Shown piece after piece: positions 1 through 12,700 of a stretch of 64,000 nucleotides of DNA; position 1 is the stretch's first letter, and every line of letters starts with the position of its first letter. Position numbers and translations under genes: made by a program. This stretch comes from Diphasiastrum complanatum. Its lineage: Eukaryota > Streptophyta > Lycopodiopsida > Lycopodiales > Lycopodiaceae. The stretch covers positions 68,145,741 to 68,209,740 of the forward strand of contig CM055096.1 of the NCBI GenBank assembly GCA_029204225.1, in the 5' to 3' direction. The notes under the pieces were generated by a model. It ran no database searches. It was given only the letters and a program-made list of their open reading frames with translations, and had not been told where the DNA came from.

Positions 1-9
1 TTTCATGCT

Positions 10-14
<5 letters not shown>

Positions 15-60
<46 letters not shown>
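15..60. repeat. (GA)n microsatellite
   Basis: An uninterrupted GA dinucleotide run close to the left edge of the window. No gene is attached to it. Confidence 0.95.
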
Positions 61-62
<2 letters not shown>

Positions 63-289
63 ATGAAAGAATTAAAGGTAACCAACACTCCCAATTCTAG
101 GAAGGTGTGTAGCCCTAGTTTTCTTTTGTTAAAGGCGTGGTTCAAATGTTCTTGTTGGACGATAAGCTCCACAAGAAAGCCTAAACGCCGCAGGGAGGGA
201 GCATGTGGTGACATTCTGGAATAAGATATAATCGTATGATTCAAGAGTTTTGATTAGCACTCTACTATGTTCTCTTTTTTAGGGTTAAG

Positions 290-320
<31 letters not shown>

Positions 321-3060
321 GTGTAAGTATGATGTCACTCGTTTATGTTTCATGATTACTAGTTCATGCTACCCTAATTCATAGTATCTTGATTTATGTT
401 TCATGCTTACCAGTTCATGCTACTCTAATTTGTAGGACATCTCACCATGTTTCATGCTTACCACGTTCTTGCAATCAATCACAACACACACATATCTAGA
501 TTAGACATAGATAGTAGTAGATGTTGTTAATATTTCACATTGAATGCTTATCACAAGAGCATTTGCTCAATATGGAGCAAAACAACACAAGTGATTACAG
601 CATAAAATGTGGCACAACTTTTGATGCTCAATCTTTCACATAGCTGTGAGTGCGAGCTGGACGTATATATACACAACATATTTGTGATTACAAGAATTCC
701 TTAACTATTCTATAATTATTAGACTAGTTTAATCTGACCAGATGCTGGTTGTGGATGTACTTTATAGATTTGTCCTAAACATGTATATGCAAATCAGTTT
801 ACTTGTAGACAATAGACAAGTGTACAATTTACTCTGTGCAATACATTGTAGGTCGTCGATGTTTAGTCGATTGTCGAATCATTCAGACATTTCGGACACT
901 TCAGATAATTCGGTTGATTGTCAAAGTGTTCAGATGTCGATCGTAGAAGTAGTTGTATGAGTCGATCGTCGAAGTAGTCAGAGATGGTCAGGTCTTCAAG
1001 CTTATTCAAATAGTTTTGAAGTGACATTCGAATGAAGATATTAACAAGAATGAATACCCTTTATTCTGGAGATGGCCGGAAGGTTGAGATATTCGTCCTT
1101 CGAGTAGTTCAGCCGATTCGATTCTGTGTAGAATGTCGCAAGTGTCGAACTGCTGCACAAAAATCCATGTATAATACTAGATATTACTCTGCACACAAAA
1201 TGAGAGTAGTCTTGCAAGTACTGTAGTATGTGCTAAGAAACATGACTAAACATGCAAAATGGCAAAATGGAAAACTATGATTTCTGCAGGTATCAGATGA
1301 GCAGACAAAAAACCTAAAGAGGTTGCATCTGACTCTAGATCAATGATTAATTCAAGGATCAAGAATGTGCAAGAAAAGTCTTTGGTGAAATTGAAACACC
1401 AAGGAGGAAACTGTGAGCTTAGTCTCCAACAAGAAAGTCCTTGTGGTTTGATTATGAATTAACCTCCATTTTAGCATCATTTCAAGGTGGCAAATCCTCT
1501 CCATCCCCTACATATACTTTGGTGTGTTTCTTGTTAAATAATAAAAGAGAGTCATTTTATTGATTTTTATGAATAAGCTTGCTATCGAGATCTCATGATC
1601 TTACATGCTTATTTTTCCCTTTGATATGTGCTTGTAGTCTTTCATCATGTGTGAGGTAGAGGCTTTGGCCATGAAATGAGAGCTTCTTTTGATCAAGAGC
1701 TTAGAGGTTCTTGTGTTATTTGTGTCATTTTCATCATGTGTATTCCTTGAGAGAGTTGACTAGTACCAAGAATTTTCTTTAATGAAGGACCTATATGCTT
1801 GTAATTCTTTCCTTTCTATGATGAGAGACTTCTTAGTGTTGAGAGTTTCATTCAATCGAATGGCCATATCTTATGCCATTCCATATTTTTCATACTGAGA
1901 GGTTCTTATGGGAATTCACCTGGTTAGGTATCTCATAGTTGACCCCATTCTATTCTTAGGAGAGTGAGAGTAAATTGTATCTGAGTATGAATCACATCCA
2001 TTGTTTAGTTGTCATCTCGAATGGCTATCAACCATTTTACTTTCGCACAGTATGAGATTGCATTTCTAAGAGGTTGGTCTCACCTGATCTATCTCATTAA
2101 TGAGTGTTTTTGAACGTAGAACCAGACTGACAGTTGTAGTTGTCTGAGCAATGAATTGAGTGTAACTTGAGTGTTGGCTTTCATTATCAATATCATTGTG
2201 GATCACTGAGTTCTAAGATAGAACTCACTGGTGTCAAGTGCAATCATGAAGCAAATTCTCTTTGTTGAGAATCGCTCTTTCAAAAGAAGAGTGACACTTC
2301 ATTGAGTCTAATTCATCACCACATGCAGCTCATTCCCTGAGTGGAATTCGATCACCAAACAGTTAGATGGGAGGTTACTGTCCATCGTTGATAAAGAGGC
2401 ACATTTTATGACAAATTCTCATTGCCCAGACATGGGTTTGTCCCTGCCTGTGTCCATCACAAATCATAGAGCTATCACTATATTTTGTAAGCAAAACCTC
2501 TGCCCAAACCAATTTTATCTACAAATCCTACTACAGACAATCGTGGAGCTAATCCATCGCTTCCACTGAAAGAGAGCTTTTTCTGATTGCATGCATGCAT
2601 GTGAACCAATATAGTGCCTTTGAAAATGTTTGGATGAACTTGTATGCATGTTTGGATGCATGGTACAAGGAGATACAATAGGTTGATCAGAGTAATTTCA
2701 TGTATGGATGCTATTTTTGAAAAACTAGTCAAAAAGATGATTTCCTATTTACTAGGCAATTTACAAAAAAAAAATTGATTTCTTGGAAAAATCGATGCAT
2801 GTCAAGTCTGATGGATGCCAAACGTTTTGAAATAAGTTCAGAATGGAATGGAACCTATGAAATTGAATGATTGACATTTTCAACCGAGTCCAAATGATTC
2901 TAGATCTATCATTTATTGATTGAATGGAATTAGCTTAAAGAAATGAAAGACCTAGCTGAGATGAAATTAGCTAGTAATAAAGGTCTAGTATTTTTCACCT
3001 TTAGTTGAAGATTTTGGATCTGTTGACTAATTTAAGCCAATTATCTGTTTTAAGTAATCA
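61..3060. other. Gene-free stretch with a (GT)n(GC)n repeat
   Basis: I see no supported gene here. Positions 290-322 hold a GT run that turns into a GC run. Around 890-985 the text TCGATCGT..GAAGTAGT recurs, giving a weak local direct repeat. The open frames at 742-960, 1032-1226 and 2478-2732 are short, match nothing I recognise and have ordinary intergenic composition. The stretch may be decayed transposon sequence. Confidence 0.6.
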
Positions 3061-3063
3061 ATA

Positions 3064-3545
3064 ATGGCAAATGATAACACAGGTCTTGAGGGTATGGTAC
3101 TTATGCCTACCTACTTATAGATTTTCTAGCAATTAAGTCATGACTTAAGAGATGAACAATCGGAACAATATGAGGGATCAGCAGATGAAAGTATTGTTAA
3201 ATCAGGTTAAAACTCTGTCTTCGCCAAATCTGGGCTTTAAACCAAAACCTTTTTCAGAGGAGAAGAGAGAGAAGAAGCCAGAGGTGGTAGACGACTGGTT
3301 AACCAAGTGGACTACTTATTTATATCTACATGCAATTCCAAAAGATTAAGAGCATAGTTTTGTTCTTCTGAGAAAAGACTTCATCATGGTGGCGTGATTT
3401 GCAACCTAAATCCACCAAATGGGAAGCATTCATGGAAGTATTCAAAAAATCGTTTGGGCAGACGATTCGGACTTTTGTCAGTTGCAAAATGGGTACATGG
3501 AACTTAGACTCTTATCTACAAGGGAAGAAATTTGACTTCCAAGGT
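3064..3545 (+). pseudogene. Retrotransposon gag-like relic
   Basis: Short frames at 3064-3117, 3152-3349 and 3399-3545 together resemble the start of an LTR-retrotransposon gag. There is an ATG-led Asn/Asp-rich start, then a segment with VDDWLTKWTTYLYLHAIPKD. That segment looks like the helical gag core in which W, Y/F and L residues are spaced around a 'WxxxFxxxF' pattern. Stops and frame changes separate the pieces. It runs straight into copia integrase text, so it is part of a mosaic. The gag assignment rests on residue pattern alone and is weak. Confidence 0.3.
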
Positions 3546-4408
3546 CTCAAAACCATTCTGATTGGATATACTTCATCTGATAACACATACAAGTTGTATG
3601 ATCCCGATACCCAACAAGTCTTGTACAGCCAAGATACAGTCTTTATCGAGGATCAGTTCGTCGACATCAAAGGCAAGGATATTGCTCCGGATCTTCCATG
3701 CTAGAACAAAGCATATTGAGATAGCTCATCACTTTGTGAGGGAGAAGGTGCAATCCAAGGAGGTATAACTTGTTAAAATATCACTTCCAACTTGATGTAC
3801 CTTGTAGATCTCAAGTTATTTGAGCTTGATAGAATCTCACACGTGTGGAGTCTGTGAATGTACATAAGTCATTTTTATAAAGTTGGATGACTAGCAGCTC
3901 GTAAATGTACTTGATCTATAAAGGGATCAACCAAATCAATGAGAAATTGATGTGAGATTGGCAAATTCTAGTTTTGTTGAGATTTCCACATTTGTCTTGA
4001 GTTTTGATGACTGAAATGCATTTGTAAGTTAATGTACTTTACTCTCTATAAACAGGCCGTACAGGTACTGTCCTCCACATGTGTGAGGCCGCCCATCCAT
4101 GTGTTTGATCATTTGATCCATTGCTCTTGCTTAAATCATAGTGTAAAGCATCTAGATCAAGATCTAACATCTAGAACTTGATAGATGTTTGGATTAAGCA
4201 ATCAATAACTCTTAATGATTGATAGTACAATCAATATTTGTCCTTTTTCTTTGAAAATTGACACAACTTGATCATGTGACATCATCCGAGTGCGTAGTTG
4301 ATATCTTAACCAAACCTTTGGCTAAAGATCCATTTTTCAAGCTAAGAGGTGCTCTTGGAATTGTAGATAGATGTATATTAGACTTGCCAAGTTAGAAGTG
4401 AGGAGGAG
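3546..4408 (+). pseudogene. Ty1/copia pol mosaic: integrase tail joined to RNase H, interrupted by LTR text
   Basis: Positions 3555-3660 encode the copia integrase C-terminal segment (GYTSSDNTYKLYDPDTQ). At about 3690 the text jumps to the RNase H end (HARTKHIEIAHHFVREK), so the whole reverse transcriptase is missing. At 3771 this RNase H is cut by a TGTTAAAATATCAC segment homologous to the start of the LTR at 4409. RNase H text resumes at about 4265 with VDILTKPLAKDPFFKLRGAL and ends in a purine-rich tract (4395-4408, AGTGAGGAGGAG), the expected polypurine tract before the LTR. This is a non-functional rearranged relic. The nearly identical integrase scrap at 36297 belongs to the same or a close family. 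Confidence 0.7.
3771..4040 (+). repeat. Partial copia LTR inside RNase H
   Basis: This segment begins TGTTAAAATATCACTTCC and shares long stretches with the LTR at 4409-5020, including TCACACGTGTGGAGTCTG and the stretch reading GATCTATAAAGGGATCAACC. It lacks about 300 bp that the second copy carries. Homology fades after about 4034. Confidence 0.65.
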
Positions 4409-5020
4409 TGTTAAAAATGTCACTTCAAACTTGATATACTTGGTTAATTTTGAGATATGAGATCATGATAGGATCTCACACGTGTGGAGTCTGTTCCCAC
4501 ATGTGAAAAGATATACATAAGTTACTTTTATAAAGCTAGATTGATTTTAGTTTGTAAATAGATTGCACTTCCATGTGAATGAGTAAATAGATTGCACTTC
4601 CATGTGAATGAGTAAATGCTCCCACATGTCAAGATGCCATTCACACGTGTGAATCAGTTTGTAGATGATAAGATAGAAAGATTCCATTAGATCCTATTTT
4701 ATATGGAATATTCCTATAATTGTGGAAGACTAGCTTTTTTGTTTCTAGCCAAAGAGAATAGTCAACTTTGGGGAATGAGCACATATGGCTCCCATTGGTG
4801 GATCTGGATGACTAGGCACTCTTCACACATGTGAAGGCTTGCTGGACAGTACACAACTCGTGGATGTATTTGATCTATAAAGGGATCAACCAAATCAATG
4901 AGAAATTGATGAGACATTGGCAAATTCTAGTTTTCCTTGTGATTTTCCACATTTGTCGAGTTTTGATGATTGAAATGCTTTTGTATGCTTGAGTACTATT
5001 ATTACATCTTACTCCACATT
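4409..5020 (+). repeat. Copia LTR (TGTTAAAAA family)
   Basis: The LTR starts with TGTTAAAAATGTCAC directly after a polypurine tract, so it is a 3' LTR. It contains a TATA-like GATCTATAAAGGGAT, two CACACGTG palindromes (about 4471 and 4633) and a 29-bp tandem duplication at 4554-4611. The right boundary is approximate, because no clean terminal CA with a target duplication could be fixed. Confidence 0.6.
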
Positions 5021-6200
5021 AATCTATATAATCACTAAAACCACAACCTTGTGACAAATGCATGTCTTCATGGAATCACATACTCTTAGAAAAGAGACCT
5101 CCACATATAAGTTTACACATCTTTTCACTCAAAAATTCATCTAGGGGTGGTTTAAGAGGTGAGGATGTTCCACACCCCTTGCCTACCTTAGATGACCTTT
5201 CGCTCATGGTTTACCCCTCGTGGCCCACCTCTATGCATGTGCCCTCTTCTTATTGGTCCTTTGAATGAGTGGCCTTGCCAAAAGATATTTAATCCATAGA
5301 GGTTCTATGTCATCCTCAAGGTTTCAAAGTGCCCTAGGTTGTGTGCCACCTCAACTGCCACTTATAGGGGCATGTTTGGTGTGTATGAAAAGCCTAGAGG
5401 GCATGTGAACTTCTCTCGACCAATGAAAAGGCAAGAATTTTAAGTTGTGGACTTGGCCTCCCCTCTTAAACTCCACCTCTGAATTTCCAATATGACAACA
5501 CATTCAACCAAGATGTATATTATTGACATGCCTTTATGTCAAGGAAGGGTTGGCACCATCATGTCGTCCTTCAATTGAGGCAACCTCAAGCCACCACCAT
5601 AACGAGGAAGGCCCAGGCCCTTGGGTGGGGAGGCCTTCTCCTTCACTTAAAATTTGATTGCAAACATAACCCAACCCCAATCAACCTTGCAACTTCGTCA
5701 CACACACTTGTCAAAGGCAACCACTTGAAGCAAGATTGCCGCAACTGCTTTAAAAGGCATTATGTTAAGGGTGGTCTCAAATTGAGGTGCTTGACAAGTA
5801 CTTTATTCAAAATGGAGTCTTTCCATTGGTCAAAAAGTTAAAAAAAGACCGTTTTCCTTTTCAAACTCAACTTGATTTGCCACCTTGTGGCACATGGGCC
5901 CTTTGTCACATACGAGCAACTCAAAGAATGTCAAGCTAACAAGCTAAGTTAAAAAATGACCAATGAAATGACAGGGATTCAAATTGGACTAATCAAGGTG
6001 CAACGGTTAACTTAAGATGACGGTCCTTGTTTGAAGGAGTTCTAAACCTTTTGCCCCGCATCTTGCTTTGCCATGGAATGAACGACAAATAGGGCAATTA
6101 AGAATTGAGGTAGTGTGAAACCACCACCATGATAAGAGCTTATCTCTTTCTTACCTCAATTCAACACGTGGCGAGATCTCGATGGTGCCAAGGCCAGTGT
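5021..6200. other. No recognised gene
   Basis: Open frames at 5062-5268 and 5536-5841 were read and match no family I know. The sequence is C/T-rich on the + strand in places (5130-5260), with repeated short words such as CCACCTC. It lies upstream of the INO80B-like copy A and may include old transposon sequence. Confidence 0.5.
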
Positions 6201-6731
6201 CCTTGAGCTCCAGCTCTTCCCTCGCCTCATTTTTCATCCCCTTGAGCATCTCTCACTCTCTCTCTCTCTTTTAAGCACGCCACCGTCAGATAATCTGCGG
6301 ATCATTCCGATCTTGCCACGTGCTAAAGATCTACTGTACCTCGAGAGGTGTGGGACGCGTGGCTGACATCTAAGGGGGCGGGCGTAAAATCTACGAAATC
6401 GTTCCCTTTCTTCTGTTACCTCCTCCCCCTCCTCCTCTAGAGGCCTTGCTCTGGCCATCGAGCTCTTCTTTTTCTGACAAAACTTTTCTTCCTTTCCTCG
6501 CAATAATCTCTGAATTCCCTTACATTTTCTGCTTTTCTTCAGCCAATCTGCTTTATCTCTTCGGTGAGATGGCAGTTTTTGGCCCTCTCCAGCTTGCTTC
6601 ACCTCACTGCAGCTCACAAGTTCTGCTGGCCGGTGCTAATCTCTTCTTCTCATGATTTTCTTTCCCTTCTCTCACAGTTGCAATTGCGCTGTATTTCTGC
6701 TTGTTTTCTGTGTCGGAGCATCTGATGAAAC
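6201..6731 (+). promoter_or_regulatory. Putative promoter and 5' leader of INO80B-like copy A
   Basis: The 530 bp before the start codon are pyrimidine-rich, with a CTCTCTCTCT tract at about 6250-6270 and C/T-rich text at 6410-6540. Such Y-patch sequence is common in plant core promoters and leaders. I see no strong TATA box close to the ATG. The frames on both strands here (6234-6617 -, 6446-6655 +) overlap each other, have biased composition and were not called. Confidence 0.4.
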
Positions 6732-9700
6732 ATGGAATCGCAGCATGCTTCTGGGTTTCGGAGGCCTCGTTCGATCACCAGCAGAAACCCTCGTTCTGCA
6801 ACTCTCTTACGAGAATCTTTCACTTCCTTGAGTCCTCATATGAGTTTTCAAACCCAGACTGGTGATGGAAACTATATAAGCTCTCTGTCCTCCTTGCCAG
6901 AGAGGCATATTGAACAGACCACTGGTAGAGCACTTCAAAATGTAGAAGCTAGAGATGGATATGTAGATGTGAGATGCAAAACACACTCATTCAGTAGACT
7001 ACAGGAAGTACGAGATGGGCACAAGCAGGCAGATAATACAGCAAGTAAAGAGAATCAGTCTGTGAAGAACATTCTAGTGAATGAGGTTGCGGGTAGACCC
7101 ACCAAGCTGAAGCTGAAGCTAGGTGGGGTTACCCATACACTGCATGCCTTGCTACCGCCAGAGAAAGATTTGAGGGACAATTCTGAGTTTCATGAATGGC
7201 CTAAGACAGGTGTTCCATCAGCAAGAAAGCGTCGCCACCGCCTTATTTTGCAGGTATGTGTTGAAATACTTCCAAGCTTTTGTATTATATGGTGGATATT
7301 TCTTAATCACCTTCTGCAAGTTTATTAATTAGTGCAATATTTTGATAAATAAAGCTGGTTTTACGTGTTCCCTTGAAGAAACAACACAAATTCCATGTGT
7401 GGATGGATACACGGGTCAAAGACTTGTTTAAGATTAGGAAACAGATTTTAACACACTTACGAGACCCATGTTAAACTAAATATTTTGACAAGACATCATC
7501 TAAGTTGCAGGCAGCTGTATGGGCTGATTCTTCCTCTCTTTATGCTTGTCAGTGAGGATGTAAGCAACCTCAAGTGATGAAATGCAAATTTGCCTTAATA
7601 GTGTATGAGGAAGTAGGGACTTCATGTGATTGGCTTTTCTCTTTAATGCTAGCCATCATCATGACCACAGTTGCCCTTCCCGAGAAGTTGTGGAAACTTG
7701 GTATGCTGTTCAATGGTCTTTCTACTAATGCCATCATCATGACCAACGCTGCCCTTCCCGAGAAGTTGTGGAAACTTGGTATGCTGTTCAATGGTCTTTC
7801 TACTAATGTATGACAGATAATGCGGACATATGTTTGTGCATTTGACTTTCACTTCTCTTGGGCGCTCACAATATGAGTAGGTATGTCCTGACATTTGGCC
7901 TGCACCATCCATCATGAAATTGATGGTCCGAGGCTTTGTGGGGGACTCCATGACATTGCAAGTCTCTTTGCTATGTTACGATACTATCCTAGGCATAATA
8001 TCCATACATTAGTACTTCAATAAGATCAGCATCAAAGCTTGCACTTATCTATAATCTTATCCCCTACAGAAACAACACATTACTTTGTCCAGTGTTCTCC
8101 CATGCTGGTGACATTGGGTTCAAGAAATCAATGCCAATCAACCAGTCTCATTTGCAATCATTTCTTTTTGCAATTGCTCAAGTTGCAGTTCATGTTTGGT
8201 TCTTTCCAACTCTTCTCTGCAATGCTGAGGTTTATGAAGCTTGGTGACATATGAGACACGACTAACTAAGAGTTTTCTCTATTGTATTGCTGCCTCAACA
8301 AGATTATCACAGCAAAATAGAGATTCAACACATGGCAAAAAGGCCAACATTATTGGTGCACAATTCTCTATGTAAAGATGATCATAGAACCGATCTAAAA
8401 AGCCAACTCTATAAAAGAGAAAACAGATTCCAGTGTGATGAATTCTTAAAAATGTAACTTGAAAATGGTAGGAAACTTCTCATTCTTCAAGAAAATAGAT
8501 TCTCAACATGATTCTAAGGTGTAGACAACCGCAATACATGCTAAAAACACAAATTTCAGATTTGTCCCTCTTTTAGAAATCACCGTTATACAAGATCCAA
8601 TAGGAATCCAATTCATCACTTAAATTTGCACCCATTAATGTTTGTATTTGCAAACAAGTATGGACATCAAATACACATGAATCAATCATAAACAACTTAT
8701 AAAGGAAGGAAAGAACAGATTATTAAGTATGCTAAAGATTCAAATTGCACCCTATTCACTCAAAGAAGTTTGTAGAAGAGAATAGCATCCAAGCTTTTGA
8801 CGAAAATCCAACATCCCACTAATTTCTATAATAAGAAAGTTATGGCACTTTTAGTGAAACTACTCCAAATCTCATTAGTTATAGTTTTTGTTATCTAGTT
8901 TTCTCTATTTTTTGTTGTACTTTTGGCCAAATTTCTTGATTGTAAATTTATATATCAGTAGATCTCTGTCTTAGTTTGAATCATAGAATTTATGAACCGT
9001 GGCCGGTTCACCACGGTTCTGAGAACCGTATAGTGAACCGTACGGTTCTCAAATTTTTTTGGGGGGAACCGTGGTGAACTGTACAATCAATTAATTATTT
9101 ATTTTTAGTTTCCCACCCCGAAAAAAATGCCAAAACAATTAGGGAGTGGGTACAGAATTAGTACAATACAGTGTAGTACATTAGCATACAATAGCAAACA
9201 AAGTACAAAAGCCAAAAAAATACCTGAAATCCTGTGAAATGAGGACTAAAAATGCCTTGGGAGGGGTTTTGGGGGGAAATGGGTAATTAATTAATCATTA
9301 ATTAATTAAATAAATAGAGGAACCGTACCACGGTTCCCAGGACCCACGGTTCTGAGAACCATGGGTTCGATGGTTTGAATTTGAGTCAATTTCCAGCCAA
9401 TTTTGTGAAGAATTGAAAAAGTTATGCAAGTTTTTGTGATGGAGGTTCATTTCTAGTTTTGCTTGGAATTTTGGGAAAGAAGCACTTCCAACTCATTTCT
9501 TGATTTTGAATTTGTCAGCAATCTGAGAAAGCAATCGATTTTTTTTCCTTTTTTTGAGGAATTGCTTTTCCATGTTATTACATTGTGCCTGTCATCCTGC
9601 TTATTTTCCTACTCCTTCGTGCTGGTCTTCCGATGCTGCTATCTTTTCTTGGGGCACCTATATCACTGAGTTTGCACATATATTTGATGGTTACGTGTAT

Positions 9701-12700
9701 GATGCGGCTATTCGCGATGATTGTCCATCTCTTTTTCCAGTTTCCTTATTGGCTTCCTGTTGCTGATGCAGTTCTACCTTCTCGGGCTTTTTGGATACCT
9801 TGGTATGATGTCCCTATCTTTTGGGCTGATCCTCTATTACCTTGGGCATTACGGATACCTTGGCATTCCTGGTTGCTACTTGATCATTCTACTTCTGATG
9901 GGCAGTCTGAGATCCTTAACATGATCCTTGAGGATTATTTACGCCATTTTGTTACTCCTTCTGGGAAGGATTGGGATCAACATTTATGTTTAGCAGAGTA
10001 TAGCTATAATAGCTCTGTTAGTACCAGCACATGTGTCTCACCATTTTTATTATCTCATGGCTATTCACCTCTTTTACCTGGCATTCCTCTCCCTCCTGAG
10101 GATACACCTGTCACACTTGCATCTTTTCTATCAGGTGCTCGAGAGCTTATTACCCGGGCCAGTTCTCATTTACAGCATGTTCAGCAGCGTTATCAGACCT
10201 CAGTTGATTGTCACCGCCGCCATGTTGAGTTTCAGCTTGGAGATATGGGTTATCTACGCCTACGACACGTCATCATTTTGTCCAGGGCCATGCTTCTACT
10301 GAGAAGCTTGCACCACGTTATTATGGGCCTTATCGCATTTTGGATGTTCTTAGTCCAGTTACATATCGCTTACAGCTTCCTGCTTCCACACGCGCCTGTG
10401 ATGTATTCCATGTCAGTTTATTACGTGCTGCTATTGAGGATGACGCTCCTTGTGATGCTGAGTTTCCTACTGCTCCAGAGTTATTTCCATTTTTACCTGC
10501 TGCTATATTACAGGTTCGTCTATACCATAGTCGACGTCACCGGCAGATTCAGTTTTTGGTCCAGTGTGGGATGGTCGTCCTATTGAGGAGGCCACATGGG
10601 AGCCTATTGATGTCTTTCATCATACACCATCACTTGCGGATCATGCTCGTGCTCTTGCTGCACTTGTTGATTCCTCTACATCAGATGTTGTTCTAGCTGC
10701 TGATGCACCAGGGCTTGCTGCTATTTGATCCAGTTTCTTTTGGCAGTTGGGTCTATTTTTTTGTGCCAGGGAGAGTTATGGACTCAGCTCATTACATTCG
10801 CGGCATCCATTTACATTTACTTTACTTTATGCATAAGCAGGCCTTGGGCCCTTTTTTACTCATTAGTGACACTTAGACTATATGGTTGGCCTTTGGCCTT
10901 ATTACTCATTATTAGGCCATTTGGACATATTACTGGAGAGTGGGGGCCTCTCCTCCCAGTTGGGCCCTAGCCACCGGAAGCTTCCTTTTAGGGCTTCCTC
11001 TTGGCTATAAGTAGGGAAACTGTGTCATTTGTTATTCAGCTGATTATATTGATCTCTCTCTTTCCTGCTTTCTCGGGTTAAGTCTTGCTTATGTGCTGCT
11101 TTCATAGCTTACGTCTTGCTTATGTGATGCTTTCATAGCTTAGCTCTAGATCAGTTGTGGCTCTATTCGTAACTGGGGGAGAAGATTGTATATGGGAGAT
11201 CCTCAATTTATGGCACATGCGGGACACACGTCACAATGACACAAGTAGTTAATGAACACTTTTACGCCAGTGAACACTACCCCTTTACTAGAGATAAACT
11301 CTAGTAGTTAAGGTTAAGGAGGCTGACTAGGCAAACAAAAATTATACAAAACATTTTAAGCTAACTAAACTACCAACAAAATTCCAACCATAAGCGATAT
11401 GCCAAGAAACATGGATCATCAAGAGATCATCCTGACAAAGGATAGCTAAAATGGAGAAACGTGCACCAGCATGGTCAAAAGCCCAAGGTATCCATAAGGC
11501 CCATGAATGAGAAGTAGCAATGGCACACGGTACCTTCAAGGCCCCTATCACGAGAAGAGCAGCATGCCAAAAGCTCCAAAAGGTCCAAGAAATCAATGCA
11601 TCATCTAAAAAAACATGATGCATAAAAACAATAGCAACAAATCTAGAAATAGTATACCAAGTTACGAATAGAGCCACAGCTGATCTAGAGCTAAGCTATG
11701 AAAGCAGCACATAAGCAAAACTTAACCCTAGAAAGCAGGAAAGAGAGAGATTAAGGAGACTAAAGAGAGAGATCAATATCATCAGCTGAGGGAAAATAGG
11801 GCCCTAAAAGGAAGCTTCCGGTGGCTAGGGCCCAACTGAGAGGGAAAATAGTGCGCCCTCCAAGAAGGCCCCCACTCTCCAGTAATATGTCCAAATGGCC
11901 TAATAATGAGTAATAAGGCCAAAGGCCAACCATATAGTCTAAGTGTCACTAATGAATAAAAAAGGGCCCAAGGCCTGCTTATGCATAAAGTAAAGTAAAT
12001 GTAAATGGACGTCGCGAATGTAATGAGCCGAGTCCATAACTCCCCCCACAAACTCCTCGTAGAGGAGCATCGGGGATCTCTATTGGAAGAATTCTTCTTG
12101 TATTTTAACGAACTTTCTCAAGCTCGAGCAATGGTAAATTGGTCCCTGATAGCACAAGTCTATAGGTTTTGGGAGTTTTGGGAGCTCAAGTCAAGGATTG
12201 TTTGCAGATCATGTGTATGACTGAATTCCAACCACTTGTTGGATCCGAGTTTAAGAGAAAAGAATTAGCTTGTTTATCCATTTCATGATTATCCATAAAC
12301 TAGGCCATTAAGTTATCTTATCGTCACTCATCGTCTATGAGTTTGGGACCCAGTTAGCATTAAGATTGATAATTACTTGCAATAGCTCATGATTCCAAAA
12401 GGGTTTACCTTGATAATGACAGTCTACTGCTCATAAAATGGCATACTTCCACCCATATATACAGCAGATTTCTAGAAAAAGTAAAAACATATAAAAGTCA
12501 AGTTCAATTTTGTTTCGTTCTAGAAAGCTTTATTAACCCTAATGTCTGGAACAGAATCTGCATCACACGTTTCAGATCATGGGTTGTATCTATACAGCTC
12601 CTATGGAAAGTCACGCATTATGCTCATTGGATTTTTTCCTTCAACTATTTCTGGTGCACTATCCTTGTTATGGTAGCATCAAATACTGAACATGGGAGAT

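Noticed and set aside
2478-2732. 84-codon minus-strand frame with Cys and His residues
   Set aside because: Repeats of TGCATGCATG give the His/Met/Cys pattern. No zinc-finger spacing or start context supports a gene.
6234-6617. 127-codon minus-strand frame upstream of copy A
   Set aside because: Arg/Glu/Lys-rich composition reflects C/T-rich leader DNA on the + strand; no start context or motif supports it.
7570-7951. Overlapping open frames on both strands with internal repeats
   Set aside because: They are produced by the 78-bp tandem duplication, whose length is a multiple of three, inside an intron of copy A.
11342-11677. Minus-strand frame between and within the inverted LTRs
   Set aside because: It overlaps the spacer and the right LTR arm. 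Its Trp/Phe/Leu-rich text does not resemble any retroelement domain.
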